From Caldisericia bacterium (GTDB lineage: Bacteria; Caldisericota; Caldisericia; B22-G15), in the NCBI GenBank assembly GCA_030018355.1, contig JASEFN010000001.1:124001-188000 (forward strand): a stretch of DNA of 64,000 bases, read 5' to 3'. The translations under genes were made by a program, and so were the position numbers. This document shows positions 46,235 through 56,385 of the stretch, piece after piece (position 1 is the stretch's first letter; every line of letters starts with the position of its first letter). Under the pieces are notes generated by a model, which did no database searches, was not told the origin of the DNA, and saw only the letters and a program-made list of their open reading frames with translations.

Positions 46235-49200
46235 TTAAGATATCTCTTTATAATAAAAGTTTTCAATTCCTATTAATTTAGATAAATTTGATAGAAGGGA
46301 TGGAGTAAGAGTAACCATAAATTTTTCTGAAAGTGAAATCTCTATTTTCTTTCCATTAATTAATAAATAAATAGTAACAGGAGTTGTTCCCTTGCTTTCT
46401 TTAAGAAAATTTGATAATTTCTCAAGAAGGTCCTCCTTTAGTTCCTCTTTTTTAAGTTTTATATAAAGATGAAAATTTGATCTATTTTCTTCTTTTATTT
46501 CTAAATCTTTAATTTTTTCATCAAGTTCACTTTTATGAATAAACTCTATAAATTTTGTTAATCTCAAAGAAATTCTCTCATCTTCAATTTTTAATTCACC
46601 CTCAATTTTTATAATTCCCTCTTTTCTTAAATAGTTTTCAATAACATCAATTTGTGAATTAAAAACTAATATATCAACCTTTCCACTCTCATCTTCAAGA
46701 ATAAATTTAAGAAAACCTTCGCCTTTCTTAGTTGAATGATGTTTAAATGAAACAATAGTACCAATTAAATTTACAATTTTCCCACTTTCTAAAAGTGGTA
46801 GGTCTGAAATTTTTGTTTCACTTTTTCTCAATTTTTCAAGATAGAATTTAAGTGGATGACCTGAAAAATAGAAACCAAATGCCTCCTTTTCCCACTCAAG
46901 AATTTTACTCTGATCTATTTTTCTTCTTTTTTGTGGAATCTCATTAAATAAAAGGGGCTTTGTTTTTTCTTCACTTTGAAGTTCTTCAAGAAGTGATGCT
47001 CTATCTTTTGAAAATTCATCAAAAGCACCTGCTTTAATTAATGCTTCAATAACTTTTTTATTTATTCTTGTATTTTTACATCTTGATAAGAAATCATAAA
47101 AAGATCTAAAATCTCCTTTTTTTCTTTCATTTATTATCTCAACTGCTGCATTTTCTCCAACATTTTTTATTGCAGCAAACCCAAATCTAATTCCTTCATT
47201 TTCAAGTGTAAAATATATATCTGATTTATTAATATGAGGTGGTAAAATCTTTATTCCAAAACTTTCAATGTCTTTTATATACACCTCTTCTTTATCTTCG
47301 TTTCCAGCAACCGAAGATAAAAGAGAAACAAAATATTCCTCTGGATAATTTGCCTTAAGATATGCTGTTTGATAAGAAATTATTGCATAAGCAGTACTAT
47401 GAGATTTGTTAAATCCATATTCTGCAAATTTCTCAATATAGTTAAAAACTTTTTCTGCAGTATCCTTGTCAATTCCATTATTTATACATCTTAATATAAA
47501 ATCTTCTCTCATTTGTTCCATAATATCTTTTTTCTTTTTACCAATTGCTTTTCTTAATAGATCTGCTTCAGCAAGTGTATAACCTGCCAATTTTTGTGCA
47601 ACTTGCATGACCTGTTCTTGGTAAACCATAATTCCATATGTTGGTTTTAAAATATCTTCAATTAAGGGATGAAGAACATCGTACCTTTCATTTGAATTTT
47701 TTCTTTTAATGTATTCTTCAACTTGGCCAGATTTAAGAGTTCCAGGTCTATACAAAGATAAAACAGCAATTATATCTTCAATATTTGTTGGTTTTAAACT
47801 TGAAAGAACTCTTCTCATTCCAAAAGATTCAAGTTGAAAAACTCCAATTGTTTTACCATCTCTTAAAAGGGAAAAAGTTTTTTCGTCATCAAGAGAAATA
47901 TTATCAATATTAATATCTACTCCTTTTCTCTCTTTTATTAATTTTATTGTCTCATCAATTACAGTTAGAGTTCTTAAACCAAGAAAATCGATTTTAAGAA
48001 GTCCTAAATCTTCTAAAGAATCTTTATCATATTGAGTTGTAATCCCTCTATCTTTTGTATATTGAAGAGGAACAATTTCAGATAAAGGTCCATCACCTAT
48101 TACAACTCCAGCAGCATGAGTTGAAAAGTTTCTATTTATTCCTTCAAGTTTCATTGCAATTTCAAATAACTCCCTCTTTTTTTCATCAGCATTCATTTCT
48201 TTAAGCAAAAGTGGTTCTTTCTCAAGTGCTTCTTTGAAACTTGAACCAAATGGAATAAGTTTTGCAATTCTATCCATTTCTGAAACTGGATAATTTAAAA
48301 CTCTTCCAACATCTCTAATTGTTCCTCTTGCCTCCATTTTTCCAAATGTTGCAATTTGAGCAACTCTATCTTCACCATATTTTCTTCTAACATAATTTAT
48401 AACTTCATCTCTTCTATCATCCGCAAAATCTATATCAATATCTGGAAGAGAAATTCTTTGAGGATTTAAAAATCTTTCAAAAAGTAAATTATATTTTAGT
48501 GGATCAACATCTGTTATTCCTAAAAGATAAGAGACAATACTTCCTGCAGCACTTCCTCTTCCAGGACCAACTCTTATTCCATTTCTTTTAGCATAAGAAA
48601 CAAAATCGCTCACAATCAAAAAGTAATCTGAAAATCCCATATCTTTAATTGTTTTAAGTTCCATGCTTAATCTATCTAAAATTTCATCACTTATTTTTTC
48701 ATATCTTTTTGGAAGTGCATTTTCACATAAATTTTTTAAAACTTCGAATGGCTCTTCTCCTTCTTTTAGTGGAAATTTTGGAAGTTTTGGAATTTGTAAA
48801 GGTATTTCTAAATTGCACTTATCTTTTATCTCAATAGTTGTATAAATTGCATCTGGAATTTCTTTGAATAAATTCCACATCTCTTCAAAAGATTTAAGAT
48901 AAAACTCATCAGTTTCAAATTTTAATCTATCAGGATTATCAATTGTTGTTTGTGTCTGTACACATAGCAATATTCCATGAACTTTAGCATCTTCTTTGTT
49001 TAGATAGTGAACATCATTTGATGCAAAAAATTTTGTATTTGTCTCTTTTGCAAGTTGAACCAATTTTGGTAAAACCTCTTTCTCTTCTCTTAAATTGTGG
49101 TCTTGTAACTCAATATAAAAATCGTCTCCAAAAATTTCTTTAAATTCATACACTCTCTTTTTTGCATCTTCATATCTTCCTTCAAGAATTAAAGATGGTA

Positions 49201-49627
49201 TTTCGCCTTTAATACATGATGTTGTAAGAATTAATCCTTTGTGATATTTTCTTAAAACCTCAATATCAATTCTCGGTTTATAGTAAAAACCTTCAAGGTG
49301 GGCTATTGTTACTAGTTTTGATAAATTAGAATACCCTTCATAATCTTTTGCAAAAAGTAAAATGTGATAATTTTCTCTATCTTCTTTTCCCTTTTTTTCA
49401 TGTCTTGAGTTTGGAGAGAAGTATAGTTCAACTCCAATTATTGGTTTAATTCCAACCTCTTTTGCTTTTTTATAAAATGGAATAACTCCATAGAGACCAC
49501 CATGATCTGTTATTCCAACTGAGTCCATATTAAGTTTTTTTAATTTTTCAAAAAGATCATCAAATTTAATCAAACCATCAAGAAGCGAAAATTCAGTATG
49601 TAGATGAAGATGCACAAAACTACTCAT
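46235..49627 (-). CDS. dnaE: DNA polymerase III alpha subunit
   Basis: An 1,130-residue replicative polymerase of the DnaE type. The N-terminal PHP domain opens HLHLHTEFSLLDGL and keeps GITDHG; the catalytic region has GPGRGSAAGS and PDIDIDF with the Asp pair; the GFNKSHSTAY motif, helix-hairpin-helix region and an OB-fold domain (about 965-1050) follow. There is no PolC-type exonuclease. It lies between gatB (overlap 4 bases) and pfp. Confidence 0.96.
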   Translation of the reverse strand: MSSFVHLHLHTEFSLLDGLIKFDDLFEKLKKLNMDSVGITDHGGLYGVIPFYKKAKEVGIKPIIGVELYFSPNSRHEKKGKEDRENYHILLFAKDYEGYSNLSKLVTIAHLEGFYYKPRIDIEVLRKYHKGLILTTSCIKGEIPSLILEGRYEDAKKRVYEFKEIFGDDFYIELQDHNLREEKEVLPKLVQLAKETNTKFFASNDVHYLNKEDAKVHGILLCVQTQTTIDNPDRLKFETDEFYLKSFEEMWNLFKEIPDAIYTTIEIKDKCNLEIPLQIPKLPKFPLKEGEEPFEVLKNLCENALPKRYEKISDEILDRLSMELKTIKDMGFSDYFLIVSDFVSYAKRNGIRVGPGRGSAAGSIVSYLLGITDVDPLKYNLLFERFLNPQRISLPDIDIDFADDRRDEVINYVRRKYGEDRVAQIATFGKMEARGTIRDVGRVLNYPVSEMDRIAKLIPFGSSFKEALEKEPLLLKEMNADEKKRELFEIAMKLEGINRNFSTHAAGVVIGDGPLSEIVPLQYTKDRGITTQYDKDSLEDLGLLKIDFLGLRTLTVIDETIKLIKERKGVDINIDNISLDDEKTFSLLRDGKTIGVFQLESFGMRRVLSSLKPTNIEDIIAVLSLYRPGTLKSGQVEEYIKRKNSNERYDVLHPLIEDILKPTYGIMVYQEQVMQVAQKLAGYTLAEADLLRKAIGKKKKDIMEQMREDFILRCINNGIDKDTAEKVFNYIEKFAEYGFNKSHSTAYAIISYQTAYLKANYPEEYFVSLLSSVAGNEDKEEVYIKDIESFGIKILPPHINKSDIYFTLENEGIRFGFAAIKNVGENAAVEIINERKKGDFRSFYDFLSRCKNTRINKKVIEALIKAGAFDEFSKDRASLLEELQSEEKTKPLLFNEIPQKRRKIDQSKILEWEKEAFGFYFSGHPLKFYLEKLRKSETKISDLPLLESGKIVNLIGTIVSFKHHSTKKGEGFLKFILEDESGKVDILVFNSQIDVIENYLRKEGIIKIEGELKIEDERISLRLTKFIEFIHKSELDEKIKDLEIKEENRSNFHLYIKLKKEELKEDLLEKLSNFLKESKGTTPVTIYLLINGKKIEISLSEKFMVTLTPSLLSNLSKLIGIENFYYKEIS

Positions 49628-51024
49628 TTCTTTAACTCCTCAATAAAAACTTCTTTTAATAAATCTGGATCCAGTCTTCCTCTACTTTTGGCCATAGCCT
49701 GTCCAATTAAGAATTGAATAACTTTCTCCTTTCCCTTTTTGTAATCATCAACTACTTTACTATTTTCTTTTATAACCTCCAATACATATTTTCTTATCTC
49801 TTCTTTTGAGGTTATTGGCATAATATTTTCATTTTTAATTATATACTCAAGTGATTTACCTTCAAAAAAAAGTTCAATTATTCTTTTTAATAATTTTGAA
49901 GAAATTCTTTTTTCATTAAACATTTTAAGAGATGTTGCAAAATCTTCCGGCGAAAAAGGTATTGTTGCTAAATTTTTATCATTTAATATACCCAAAACAT
50001 CTGTCAAAAGCCAATTTGAAATAACTTTTGGTTCATTAAATAAAGAGAGTGTTTTAAAGAAAAACTCTTTTAAAGAAAGATTTGAAACAAGAGTCATAAT
50101 TTCAGTTTCTGTAAGAGATAGATCTTTCAATTTTTCTCTAACATTTTGTGGAAGTTCACCTATACTCTCTCTCGCTTTTTTTAAAATTTCGTCATCAATA
50201 CATAAGGGTGGAAGATCTGGATCTGGAAAATATCTATAATCTTCTGCCTCTTCTTTTCCTCTCATTGAATATGTTTTACCATCGCTCTCATTAAAATGTC
50301 TTGTTTCTTGAAGCACCTCTTCACCATTCTTTATTAACTCTTTTTGTCTCTCTATTTCGTACAAAAGTGCTCTTTTTACAGATCTAAAAGAGTTCATATT
50401 TTTCACTTCGCATCTATTGTGTCCTTTAATTGAAACATTTGCATCACACCTTAATGCTCCTTCTTCCATATTTCCAGTTGAAACTCCAAGATAAATTAAA
50501 ATTAGTCTCAACTCTTCAAGAAATTCAACTGCCTCATCAGGAGAAGATAAATCAGGATAAGTAACAATTTCAACAAGTGGAACACCCGATCTATTATAAT
50601 CAACATAAGAATAATTTGCTTCAATTATATCTTCTGGATGAATTAATTTTCCAGCATCCTCCTCCATATGAACTCTTTTTATTCTTACTTTTTTACCACT
50701 TTTTGGAAGAATAAGAAAACCATCTTCAGCAAGAGGTATATCGTATTGTGATATCTGATATCCTTTTGGTAGATCTGGATAAAAATAGTTTTTTCTATGA
50801 AATAGTGATTTTCTATTTATACTACAATTCAATGCTAATGCAATCATAAGAGAATAAAGAAGCGCTTTTTCATTTAAAGATGGTAATGCACCAGGTAGGC
50901 CAAGACAAACTGGACATATATTTGTATTTGGAGGAGAATTAAAATCAATTTTGCAAGGACAAAAAAGTTTTGTTTCTGTATTTAATTGCGCATGTATTTC
51001 AAGTCCAATTATAACTTCCTCCAT
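49624..51024 (-). CDS. gatB: Aspartyl/glutamyl-tRNA amidotransferase subunit B
   Basis: A 466-residue subunit of GatCAB that converts mischarged Glu-tRNA(Gln) and/or Asp-tRNA(Asn). It shows IGLEIHAQLNT, zinc cysteines CPC and CPVC, the conserved LPKGYQISQYDIPLA, HMEEDAGKL, DYNRSGVPLVEIVT and a YqeY-like tail (GQAMAKSRGRLDP). gatA and gatC are not in this window. It starts 2 bases after argS and overlaps dnaE by 4 bases. Confidence 0.96.
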   Translation of the reverse strand: MEEVIIGLEIHAQLNTETKLFCPCKIDFNSPPNTNICPVCLGLPGALPSLNEKALLYSLMIALALNCSINRKSLFHRKNYFYPDLPKGYQISQYDIPLAEDGFLILPKSGKKVRIKRVHMEEDAGKLIHPEDIIEANYSYVDYNRSGVPLVEIVTYPDLSSPDEAVEFLEELRLILIYLGVSTGNMEEGALRCDANVSIKGHNRCEVKNMNSFRSVKRALLYEIERQKELIKNGEEVLQETRHFNESDGKTYSMRGKEEAEDYRYFPDPDLPPLCIDDEILKKARESIGELPQNVREKLKDLSLTETEIMTLVSNLSLKEFFFKTLSLFNEPKVISNWLLTDVLGILNDKNLATIPFSPEDFATSLKMFNEKRISSKLLKRIIELFFEGKSLEYIIKNENIMPITSKEEIRKYVLEVIKENSKVVDDYKKGKEKVIQFLIGQAMAKSRGRLDPDLLKEVFIEELKK

Positions 51025-51026
51025 AA

Positions 51027-52622
51027 TTACATCTCCTCTGGTGTTGATACACCCATTAAATTTAACAAAATATTTAATATAATTTCAACTCCTTTAACAA
51101 TTAAGTATCTTCTATTTCTTATTTTCTCATTTTTCTCTGACAAAACTGGAAAATCATGATAAAATGTGTGAAATCCTTTTGAAATTTCAAGGGAGTGGAA
51201 AGGCAGAAGATGAGGAGCATATTTATTTATAACTTGATATAATATTTCTTCTGTGTAAATCAATCTATTTAAAATTTCTCTTTCAATATCTGAAAAAGAG
51301 AGGTCTAAATTTTCGATATTAATCTCAACTCCTTTTTCTATTCTCTTTTTTTCAATTGATTTTGCTCTTGTGTATGCATATTGTATGTAATAAACTGGAT
51401 TCTCCATGTTTCTCTTTTTTGCTATCTCAATATCAAAATCAAGTGGGCTCTCAGATGCTCTTGATAAAAATATAAACCTTACTGTATCTTTACCAATTTC
51501 ATCTATCAATTCTCTTAAAAGAACAAACTCACCACTTGTTTTACTCATTTTTATCTCTTTTCCACCAGATTTTAAATGGACAATCTGATAAAGGATAACC
51601 TTAAGAAAATCTTTAGGAATTCCAAAAAGAGTAAGCGCGTTTTTTAATGGTTCTATATGTCCTATATGATCCCATCCCCATATATCAATCACTTCATCAA
51701 ATCCTCTTCTCCATTTATTTATGTGATATGCTATATCTGTTAAAAAATAAGTATATTCTCCATCACTTTTTACCAAAACTCTATCTTTCTCATCTCCATA
51801 AAGAGTAGATTTAAACCAAATAGCGCCGTCTTTTTCATAACTCATATCTTTATCTTTAAGAAATTTTAAAACCTCCTCAACTTCTCCTCTGTCTCTCATC
51901 TCTTTCTCTGAGAAAAAGTTGTCAAAATAGACACCAAAGTCAAGAAGATCCCTTTTTATCCAATCAATTATAATACTTAAAATCTCTTCTCTTAATTTTT
52001 TTCTATCATTCAATAAATAAATTTTTCCATTTTCAATAAGATTTTTTGCAATTTGAATAACATATTCTCCTCTATACCCATCTTCTGGAAAGGTTGTCTC
52101 TTCTCCTATAATTTCTTTCATTCTTGAAATAACAGAATCAACTAAAAGTTCAACCTTTTTTCCAGCATCATTAACATAATATTCTCTATAAACATTAATT
52201 CCTAAATATGAAAAAGTATTTGCAAGAACATCACCTATAACAGCATTTCTTCCATTACCAAGAGTAAGAGGACCAGTTGGATTTGCAGAAACAAATTCAA
52301 TTTGAATTTTTTTATCTGATTTAAATGAATTCTTTAAATAGTTTACTTCATCTTTTAAAATTCTCTTTATAAAAAAGATATAAAAATCTTCAGAAAAAAA
52401 TAGGTTAAGAAAACCAGGCTCAATGATTTCTACCTTTTTAAAAAATTTATCTCTTTCAAACTCTTTTTTAATTTCTTCTCTAATAAATTTATCTTTTAAA
52501 TTTATTAAAAAATCAGTAGAAATATCTCCATAATTTTTATTTTTAGGTAGATTTAAATTAAAATCTCTACCCTCAAGATTAAATTTACTAAACTTCTCCT
52601 GAAAAAGATGTCTTAATATCAT
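51027..52622 (-). CDS. argS: Arginyl-tRNA synthetase
   Basis: A 531-residue class I synthetase. The ANPTGPL lead-in is normal, but the HIGH-type motif after it reads TLGNGRN, so the usual first and last His are replaced. KMSKTSGEFV is intact and the DALR anticodon-binding domain (with YIQYAYTRAKSIEKK before it) closes the protein. The N-terminal additional domain is short, making it at the small end for ArgS. Its stop and the gatB start are 2 bases apart, and the BON gene ends at its first base. Confidence 0.93.
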   Translation of the reverse strand: MILRHLFQEKFSKFNLEGRDFNLNLPKNKNYGDISTDFLINLKDKFIREEIKKEFERDKFFKKVEIIEPGFLNLFFSEDFYIFFIKRILKDEVNYLKNSFKSDKKIQIEFVSANPTGPLTLGNGRNAVIGDVLANTFSYLGINVYREYYVNDAGKKVELLVDSVISRMKEIIGEETTFPEDGYRGEYVIQIAKNLIENGKIYLLNDRKKLREEILSIIIDWIKRDLLDFGVYFDNFFSEKEMRDRGEVEEVLKFLKDKDMSYEKDGAIWFKSTLYGDEKDRVLVKSDGEYTYFLTDIAYHINKWRRGFDEVIDIWGWDHIGHIEPLKNALTLFGIPKDFLKVILYQIVHLKSGGKEIKMSKTSGEFVLLRELIDEIGKDTVRFIFLSRASESPLDFDIEIAKKRNMENPVYYIQYAYTRAKSIEKKRIEKGVEINIENLDLSFSDIEREILNRLIYTEEILYQVINKYAPHLLPFHSLEISKGFHTFYHDFPVLSEKNEKIRNRRYLIVKGVEIILNILLNLMGVSTPEEM

Positions 52623-53507
52623 CTATCTTACAACTCCTATTATTCTATTTATAACTCTTTTAACATTTTTTATTTTACTTACTTTTTCTTCAATTGAATA
52701 AAGTGTATTGGGATTATAAGCCTCACCATCAAGAAACACATTTCCAGAAATTGATATGAAATTGATTTTGTCACTTAAATATTCTGGCTCTTTTAAAATT
52801 TCTCTAATCTTATTCTCAATTTCTATATCAATACTTTTTTCGTCTCTTAATGTTATTCCGTTAATAATTTCTATAATACCAGGAATTTCAGATGCTTTTT
52901 CTAAGACCTCTTCTCTTTCCTTCTCATTTTCAACATTTCCTTTAATATATAAAACTCTATTTAAGGCTTTAATTTTTAAATTAAAAATTTTACTTTTCTT
53001 TAAATAGTCATATGCAAGACTTTCAATTATAAAATCATTAATATTTTTATTTTGTTTAATTTTAATAAAACTATTTATTTTATTTATATTTAAACTTGAG
53101 AGAATTTTTTCAACCAATTTTTTCTCTTTTAAATTATTAACATTTCCATATACATTAAGAATTCCGCCTTTATAAGTTAAATTTAGATCTTTAAAACCCT
53201 TTTCATTAAGCAATTTCAATCCCTCTTCAACAATATTTACATCAATACTTCTTTTTACTTCAATTGAGAGATTATTAATAATCTTTTTTATACTCTTGAT
53301 CTCTTTTAATAAATTTTCTATTTCAGATATTACCTTTTCATTTGAAACCACTCCGTCAAGAAAAACTTCTCCACCCTTAACAGTTATATTTATTTTTTCT
53401 TTTTTAAGATTATTATTTTTATCTATTAAATTTTTAATTTTTTTTAAAATTTTTAGATCTTTTAATTTTAAGCCCTTCTCATCTGAAGAGGCTAATTTTC
53501 TCTCCAT
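52623..53507 (-). CDS. Multi-BON-domain protein, apparently cytoplasmic
   Basis: A 294-residue protein built of about four BON-type units, each with a VxLxGxV-like strand pair (VFLDGVV, LNVYGNV, LYIKGNV, VFLDGEA) and a helix with the xxxVxxVxN ending. BON domains usually bind membranes or peptidoglycan in exported proteins, yet no signal peptide or membrane helix is present. ATG 53507 is chosen: AAAGGAGGG lies upstream, with a TTG one codon earlier. It lies between dnaX and argS with small gaps. Function unknown. Confidence 0.75.
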   Translation of the reverse strand: MERKLASSDEKGLKLKDLKILKKIKNLIDKNNNLKKEKINITVKGGEVFLDGVVSNEKVISEIENLLKEIKSIKKIINNLSIEVKRSIDVNIVEEGLKLLNEKGFKDLNLTYKGGILNVYGNVNNLKEKKLVEKILSSLNINKINSFIKIKQNKNINDFIIESLAYDYLKKSKIFNLKIKALNRVLYIKGNVENEKEREEVLEKASEIPGIIEIINGITLRDEKSIDIEIENKIREILKEPEYLSDKINFISISGNVFLDGEAYNPNTLYSIEEKVSKIKNVKRVINRIIGVVR

Positions 53508-53531
53508 CAATGCCCTCCTTTCTTTTAATTA

Positions 53532-55022
53532 TTAAATATTCTCATCCTCTATATTCTCCTCAATTCTTTCAACTTTTCCCTCAAAAAACTTAAATAAAGT
53601 CTGAAGTTCTTGAGATCTTTCAATTTCTTCTTTCTCTTTTAAATAATCCTGTTCACTTTGAAGAGAAAATATAAGATCATTTATTCTGTACCCTAAATCT
53701 GATAAAAATTTTTTAATTTCATCTTTTTTTTCTTCAACCCTATCTTTATGAAATTTATAAGGAAATGGATATTCAACAAAAATCTTATCATCTTCTAATT
53801 TTATAAATTTTCCAAATCTTAACATTGCATAAAGGGCTTTGTTTGATTTTTTTAACTCCTCAAGAAAATCATCCCACAAAAAACTCCTTTTCTCCTCTTT
53901 TTTTGTCTCCACTACTTCAGTTATAACTTTCTCATGAGGTTTAATAACTATTTCTTGAGGAACTTTTTCTTTTGAAAATTTTAATAGAGTTTTTAAAAGT
54001 TTAACTTCAAATAAAAATCTTGGATAGTGTGAGTATCTTAATTCTGAACTTAAATTTATCAAAAGATCTAAAATCTCAACAAGAAAATCTTTTTTAAACA
54101 ATGAAATTGTTTCATCTTTTTTCTCATCAAAAATCTTTAAGAAAAGTGCCTTTCTACCAAAATTAATTAAACCTCTTAAAATTTCGTTAACCTCTTTTCC
54201 CTCCTCAATCAAATTATGAATTAGTTTAAGAAGTGTTGAATCATCTCCTTGTAAAATTGAAAGGTAAAATTTTTTATATATCTCTTCTTCGCTTTCTCCT
54301 AATAGAGAAAGCAAATCTTTTAAACTGATTTTATTTCCACTGAAAAGGACTATTTCTTCAAGTGTTGAAATAAAATCTCTTAATGAACCATCTGAATAAT
54401 TTGCAATTTTCTCTAAAACTTCATCCTCAATCTCAATTTTTTCGTTTGTTGCTATCATTTTACCAGTATCAATAAGATCTTTTAAACCAATGCGTTTGAA
54501 ATTAAATCTTATACATCTTGAAATTATTGTTAAAGGAAGTTTTTGCGGGTCAGTTGTTGCAAGAATAAAAACAGTCTTTTCTGGTGGTTCTTCAAGAGTT
54601 TTTAAAAGAGCATTAAACGCTTCTTGAGTTAACATATGTGCTTCATCAATTATAAAAACTCTATATCTTCCAAAAGTTGGTGCAAGATTAACTCTCTCTT
54701 TTAGACTTCTTACTTCATCTATTCCTCTATTAGATGCACCATCTATTTCAATAACATCAATATGCGTTCCATCATTTATACTTATGCAGTTTCTACACTT
54801 ATTACAAGGTTTTGATGTTATTCCTGTCTCACAATTTAACCCTTTTGAAAAGATTCTTGCAATTGTTGTTTTTCCTGTTCCCTTAGGACCAGAAAATAGA
54901 TATGCATGTGATATTTTTTTCTTTTCTAAAGAATTTATTAAAATTTTTACAATATGTTCTTGCCCTTTTATTTCACTAAAATCTTTGGGTCTATATTTTC
55001 TGTATAGGGTAAGATATTCCAT
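53532..55022 (-). CDS. dnaX: DNA polymerase III gamma/tau subunit
   Basis: A 496-residue clamp-loader ATPase. Features: LYRKYRPKDFSEIKGQEHI at the start, Walker A GPKGTGKTT, four zinc cysteines (Cys of GLNCE, then CNKCRNC), Walker B IIDEAHMLT, sensor TTDPQKLP with the SRC arginine. Domain III and a charged C-terminal part follow, but there is no long tau-type tail, so gamma and tau forms are not obviously distinguished. First gene of a long operon running to 42082. A possible -10 (TATAAT on the minus strand, at 55060-55065) lies upstream. Confidence 0.95.
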   Translation of the reverse strand: MEYLTLYRKYRPKDFSEIKGQEHIVKILINSLEKKKISHAYLFSGPKGTGKTTIARIFSKGLNCETGITSKPCNKCRNCISINDGTHIDVIEIDGASNRGIDEVRSLKERVNLAPTFGRYRVFIIDEAHMLTQEAFNALLKTLEEPPEKTVFILATTDPQKLPLTIISRCIRFNFKRIGLKDLIDTGKMIATNEKIEIEDEVLEKIANYSDGSLRDFISTLEEIVLFSGNKISLKDLLSLLGESEEEIYKKFYLSILQGDDSTLLKLIHNLIEEGKEVNEILRGLINFGRKALFLKIFDEKKDETISLFKKDFLVEILDLLINLSSELRYSHYPRFLFEVKLLKTLLKFSKEKVPQEIVIKPHEKVITEVVETKKEEKRSFLWDDFLEELKKSNKALYAMLRFGKFIKLEDDKIFVEYPFPYKFHKDRVEEKKDEIKKFLSDLGYRINDLIFSLQSEQDYLKEKEEIERSQELQTLFKFFEGKVERIEENIEDENI

Positions 55023-55088
55023 TTCCTTTTTGCCTCAAAAAATTGAGTTTCATAATAAAATTATAATAGATATTTCTTTAATTTTTTA

Positions 55089-55105
55089 TATAATTTTTTT
55101 GGAGG
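55089..55105 (+). promoter_or_regulatory. -10 box and ribosome site before the B12-binding gene
   Basis: TATAAT at 55089-55094, then GGAGG at 55101-55105, 4 bases before ATG 55110. Transcription would begin at about the ribosome site, giving a leader of about 10 bases. No clear -35 is seen. Confidence 0.5.
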
Positions 55106-55109
55106 ATTT

Positions 55110-55511
55110 ATGAAAAAAATTAGAGTTTTGATTGCAAAACCAGGCCTTGATGGACATGATAGAGGAGCAAAAGTTATCTCAAGAGCACTTATGGATGAAG
55201 GTTATGAGGTGATTTATACAGGAATAAGAAGAACTCCTGAAGAGATTGTAAAAATGGCAATAGAAGAAGATGTTGATGCAGTAGGTCTTTCTTGTCTTTC
55301 TGGCGCACATCTTGAACTTTTCAAAAGGGTTAGTGAACTTTTAAAAGAGAAAGGTAAAGAAGTGCTTCTTTTTGGAGGAGGAATTATTCCAAAAGAAGAT
55401 ATTGAAATTCTTAAGTCTTATGGATTTAAAAAAATATTTACTCCAGATTCAAGTATAAAAGAGATAGTGGAATTTTTAAATAATGAATTCAAAAATAGAG
55501 TCCTTAATTAA
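55110..55511 (+). CDS. Cobalamin-binding small subunit of an acyl-CoA mutase
   Basis: A 133-residue B12-binding protein of the methylmalonyl-CoA mutase small-subunit type. The cobalamin motif DGHDRGA (D-x-H-x-x-G), the SCLSGAH loop and the GGGIIP strand are all in place. It should hold B12 for a separate catalytic subunit, which is not found here. The next gene, meaB, overlaps it by 29 bases and encodes the mutase chaperone, which supports the assignment. Confidence 0.9.
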   Translation: MKKIRVLIAKPGLDGHDRGAKVISRALMDEGYEVIYTGIRRTPEEIVKMAIEEDVDAVGLSCLSGAHLELFKRVSELLKEKGKEVLLFGGGIIPKEDIEILKSYGFKKIFTPDSSIKEIVEFLNNEFKNRVLN

Positions 55512-56385
55512 TGGTGTTATTGAGGGAGATAGGTTAATAATTGGAAAAGTTATCTCTCTTATTGAAAATGGAGAAGAAGATGGTTTTAAAATCCTTAAAA
55601 AAAGTTTTCATTTAAGAAAAAAAACCTTTATTCTTGGTATAACTGGACCGCTTGGGGTTGGAAAATCAACACTTATTGATAAAATACTTTTATCTTTTGA
55701 AGATGAAAAAATTGCATGTCTTTTATGTGATCCATCAAGTCCAATTAGTGGTGGTGCATTTTTGGGTGATAGATTAAGAATGAAATCTAAAAGTGAAAAT
55801 TTTTTTATAAGATCAATGGCAACAAGAAATTTTCCTTTTGGAATATCACCTTCTCTTCCTTTTGTTCTTGATTTACTTTCTATTTCACCATACAGATCAA
55901 TTTTTGTTGAAACAGCAGGAATTGGACAAGGAGATTCAAGTATAAAAAATTTCTCTCATCTTACAATTGTACTTCTTGCTCCATATCTTGGAGATGAAAT
56001 TCAATTTTTAAAAGGTGGAATTATGGAAATTGGAGATATGTTTGTTGTTACAAAAGGTGATTATGAAAGTGCAGAAATTTTTTATACATCTTTAAAGGCA
56101 AGTTTTAACTTTTATTTTAAAGAGGCACCAGAAACATTTCTTGTGAGTGCAATTAATGGAACAGGAATAGAAGAGGTGGTTAACTATATAAAAAGAAAAA
56201 GAGAAGAAATTTTAGATAGCGAAATATATGTAAAAAGGGAAAAAATAAGAAGAAGAGAGACATTCAAATATTTAATAAGAGAAAGATTTTTAAATAAATA
56301 TATCCAAAAGTTAGAAGATGAAAAATTAAAAAAAATTGAAGAAGGTGAATTTAATATCTACGAGTTGGAAATTGAGAGTAATTAA
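55483..56385 (+). CDS. meaB: MeaB/ArgK-type G-protein chaperone of B12 mutases
   Basis: A 300-residue P-loop GTPase that loads and protects cobalamin-dependent acyl-CoA mutases. Walker [10 protein letters not shown], the [15 protein letters not shown] block, the base-contact region and ETAGIGQGD (family: ETVGVGQSE) are visible. The usual NK-x-D guanine motif reads TKGD, a variation. The C-terminal helix is shorter than in well-studied MeaB. It overlaps the radical SAM gene by about 50 bases. Confidence 0.88.
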   Translation: MNSKIESLINGVIEGDRLIIGKVISLIENGEEDGFKILKKSFHLRKKTFILGITGPLGVGKSTLIDKILLSFEDEKIACLLCDPSSPISGGAFLGDRLRMKSKSENFFIRSMATRNFPFGISPSLPFVLDLLSISPYRSIFVETAGIGQGDSSIKNFSHLTIVLLAPYLGDEIQFLKGGIMEIGDMFVVTKGDYESAEIFYTSLKASFNFYFKEAPETFLVSAINGTGIEEVVNYIKRKREEILDSEIYVKREKIRRRETFKYLIRERFLNKYIQKLEDEKLKKIEEGEFNIYELEIESN

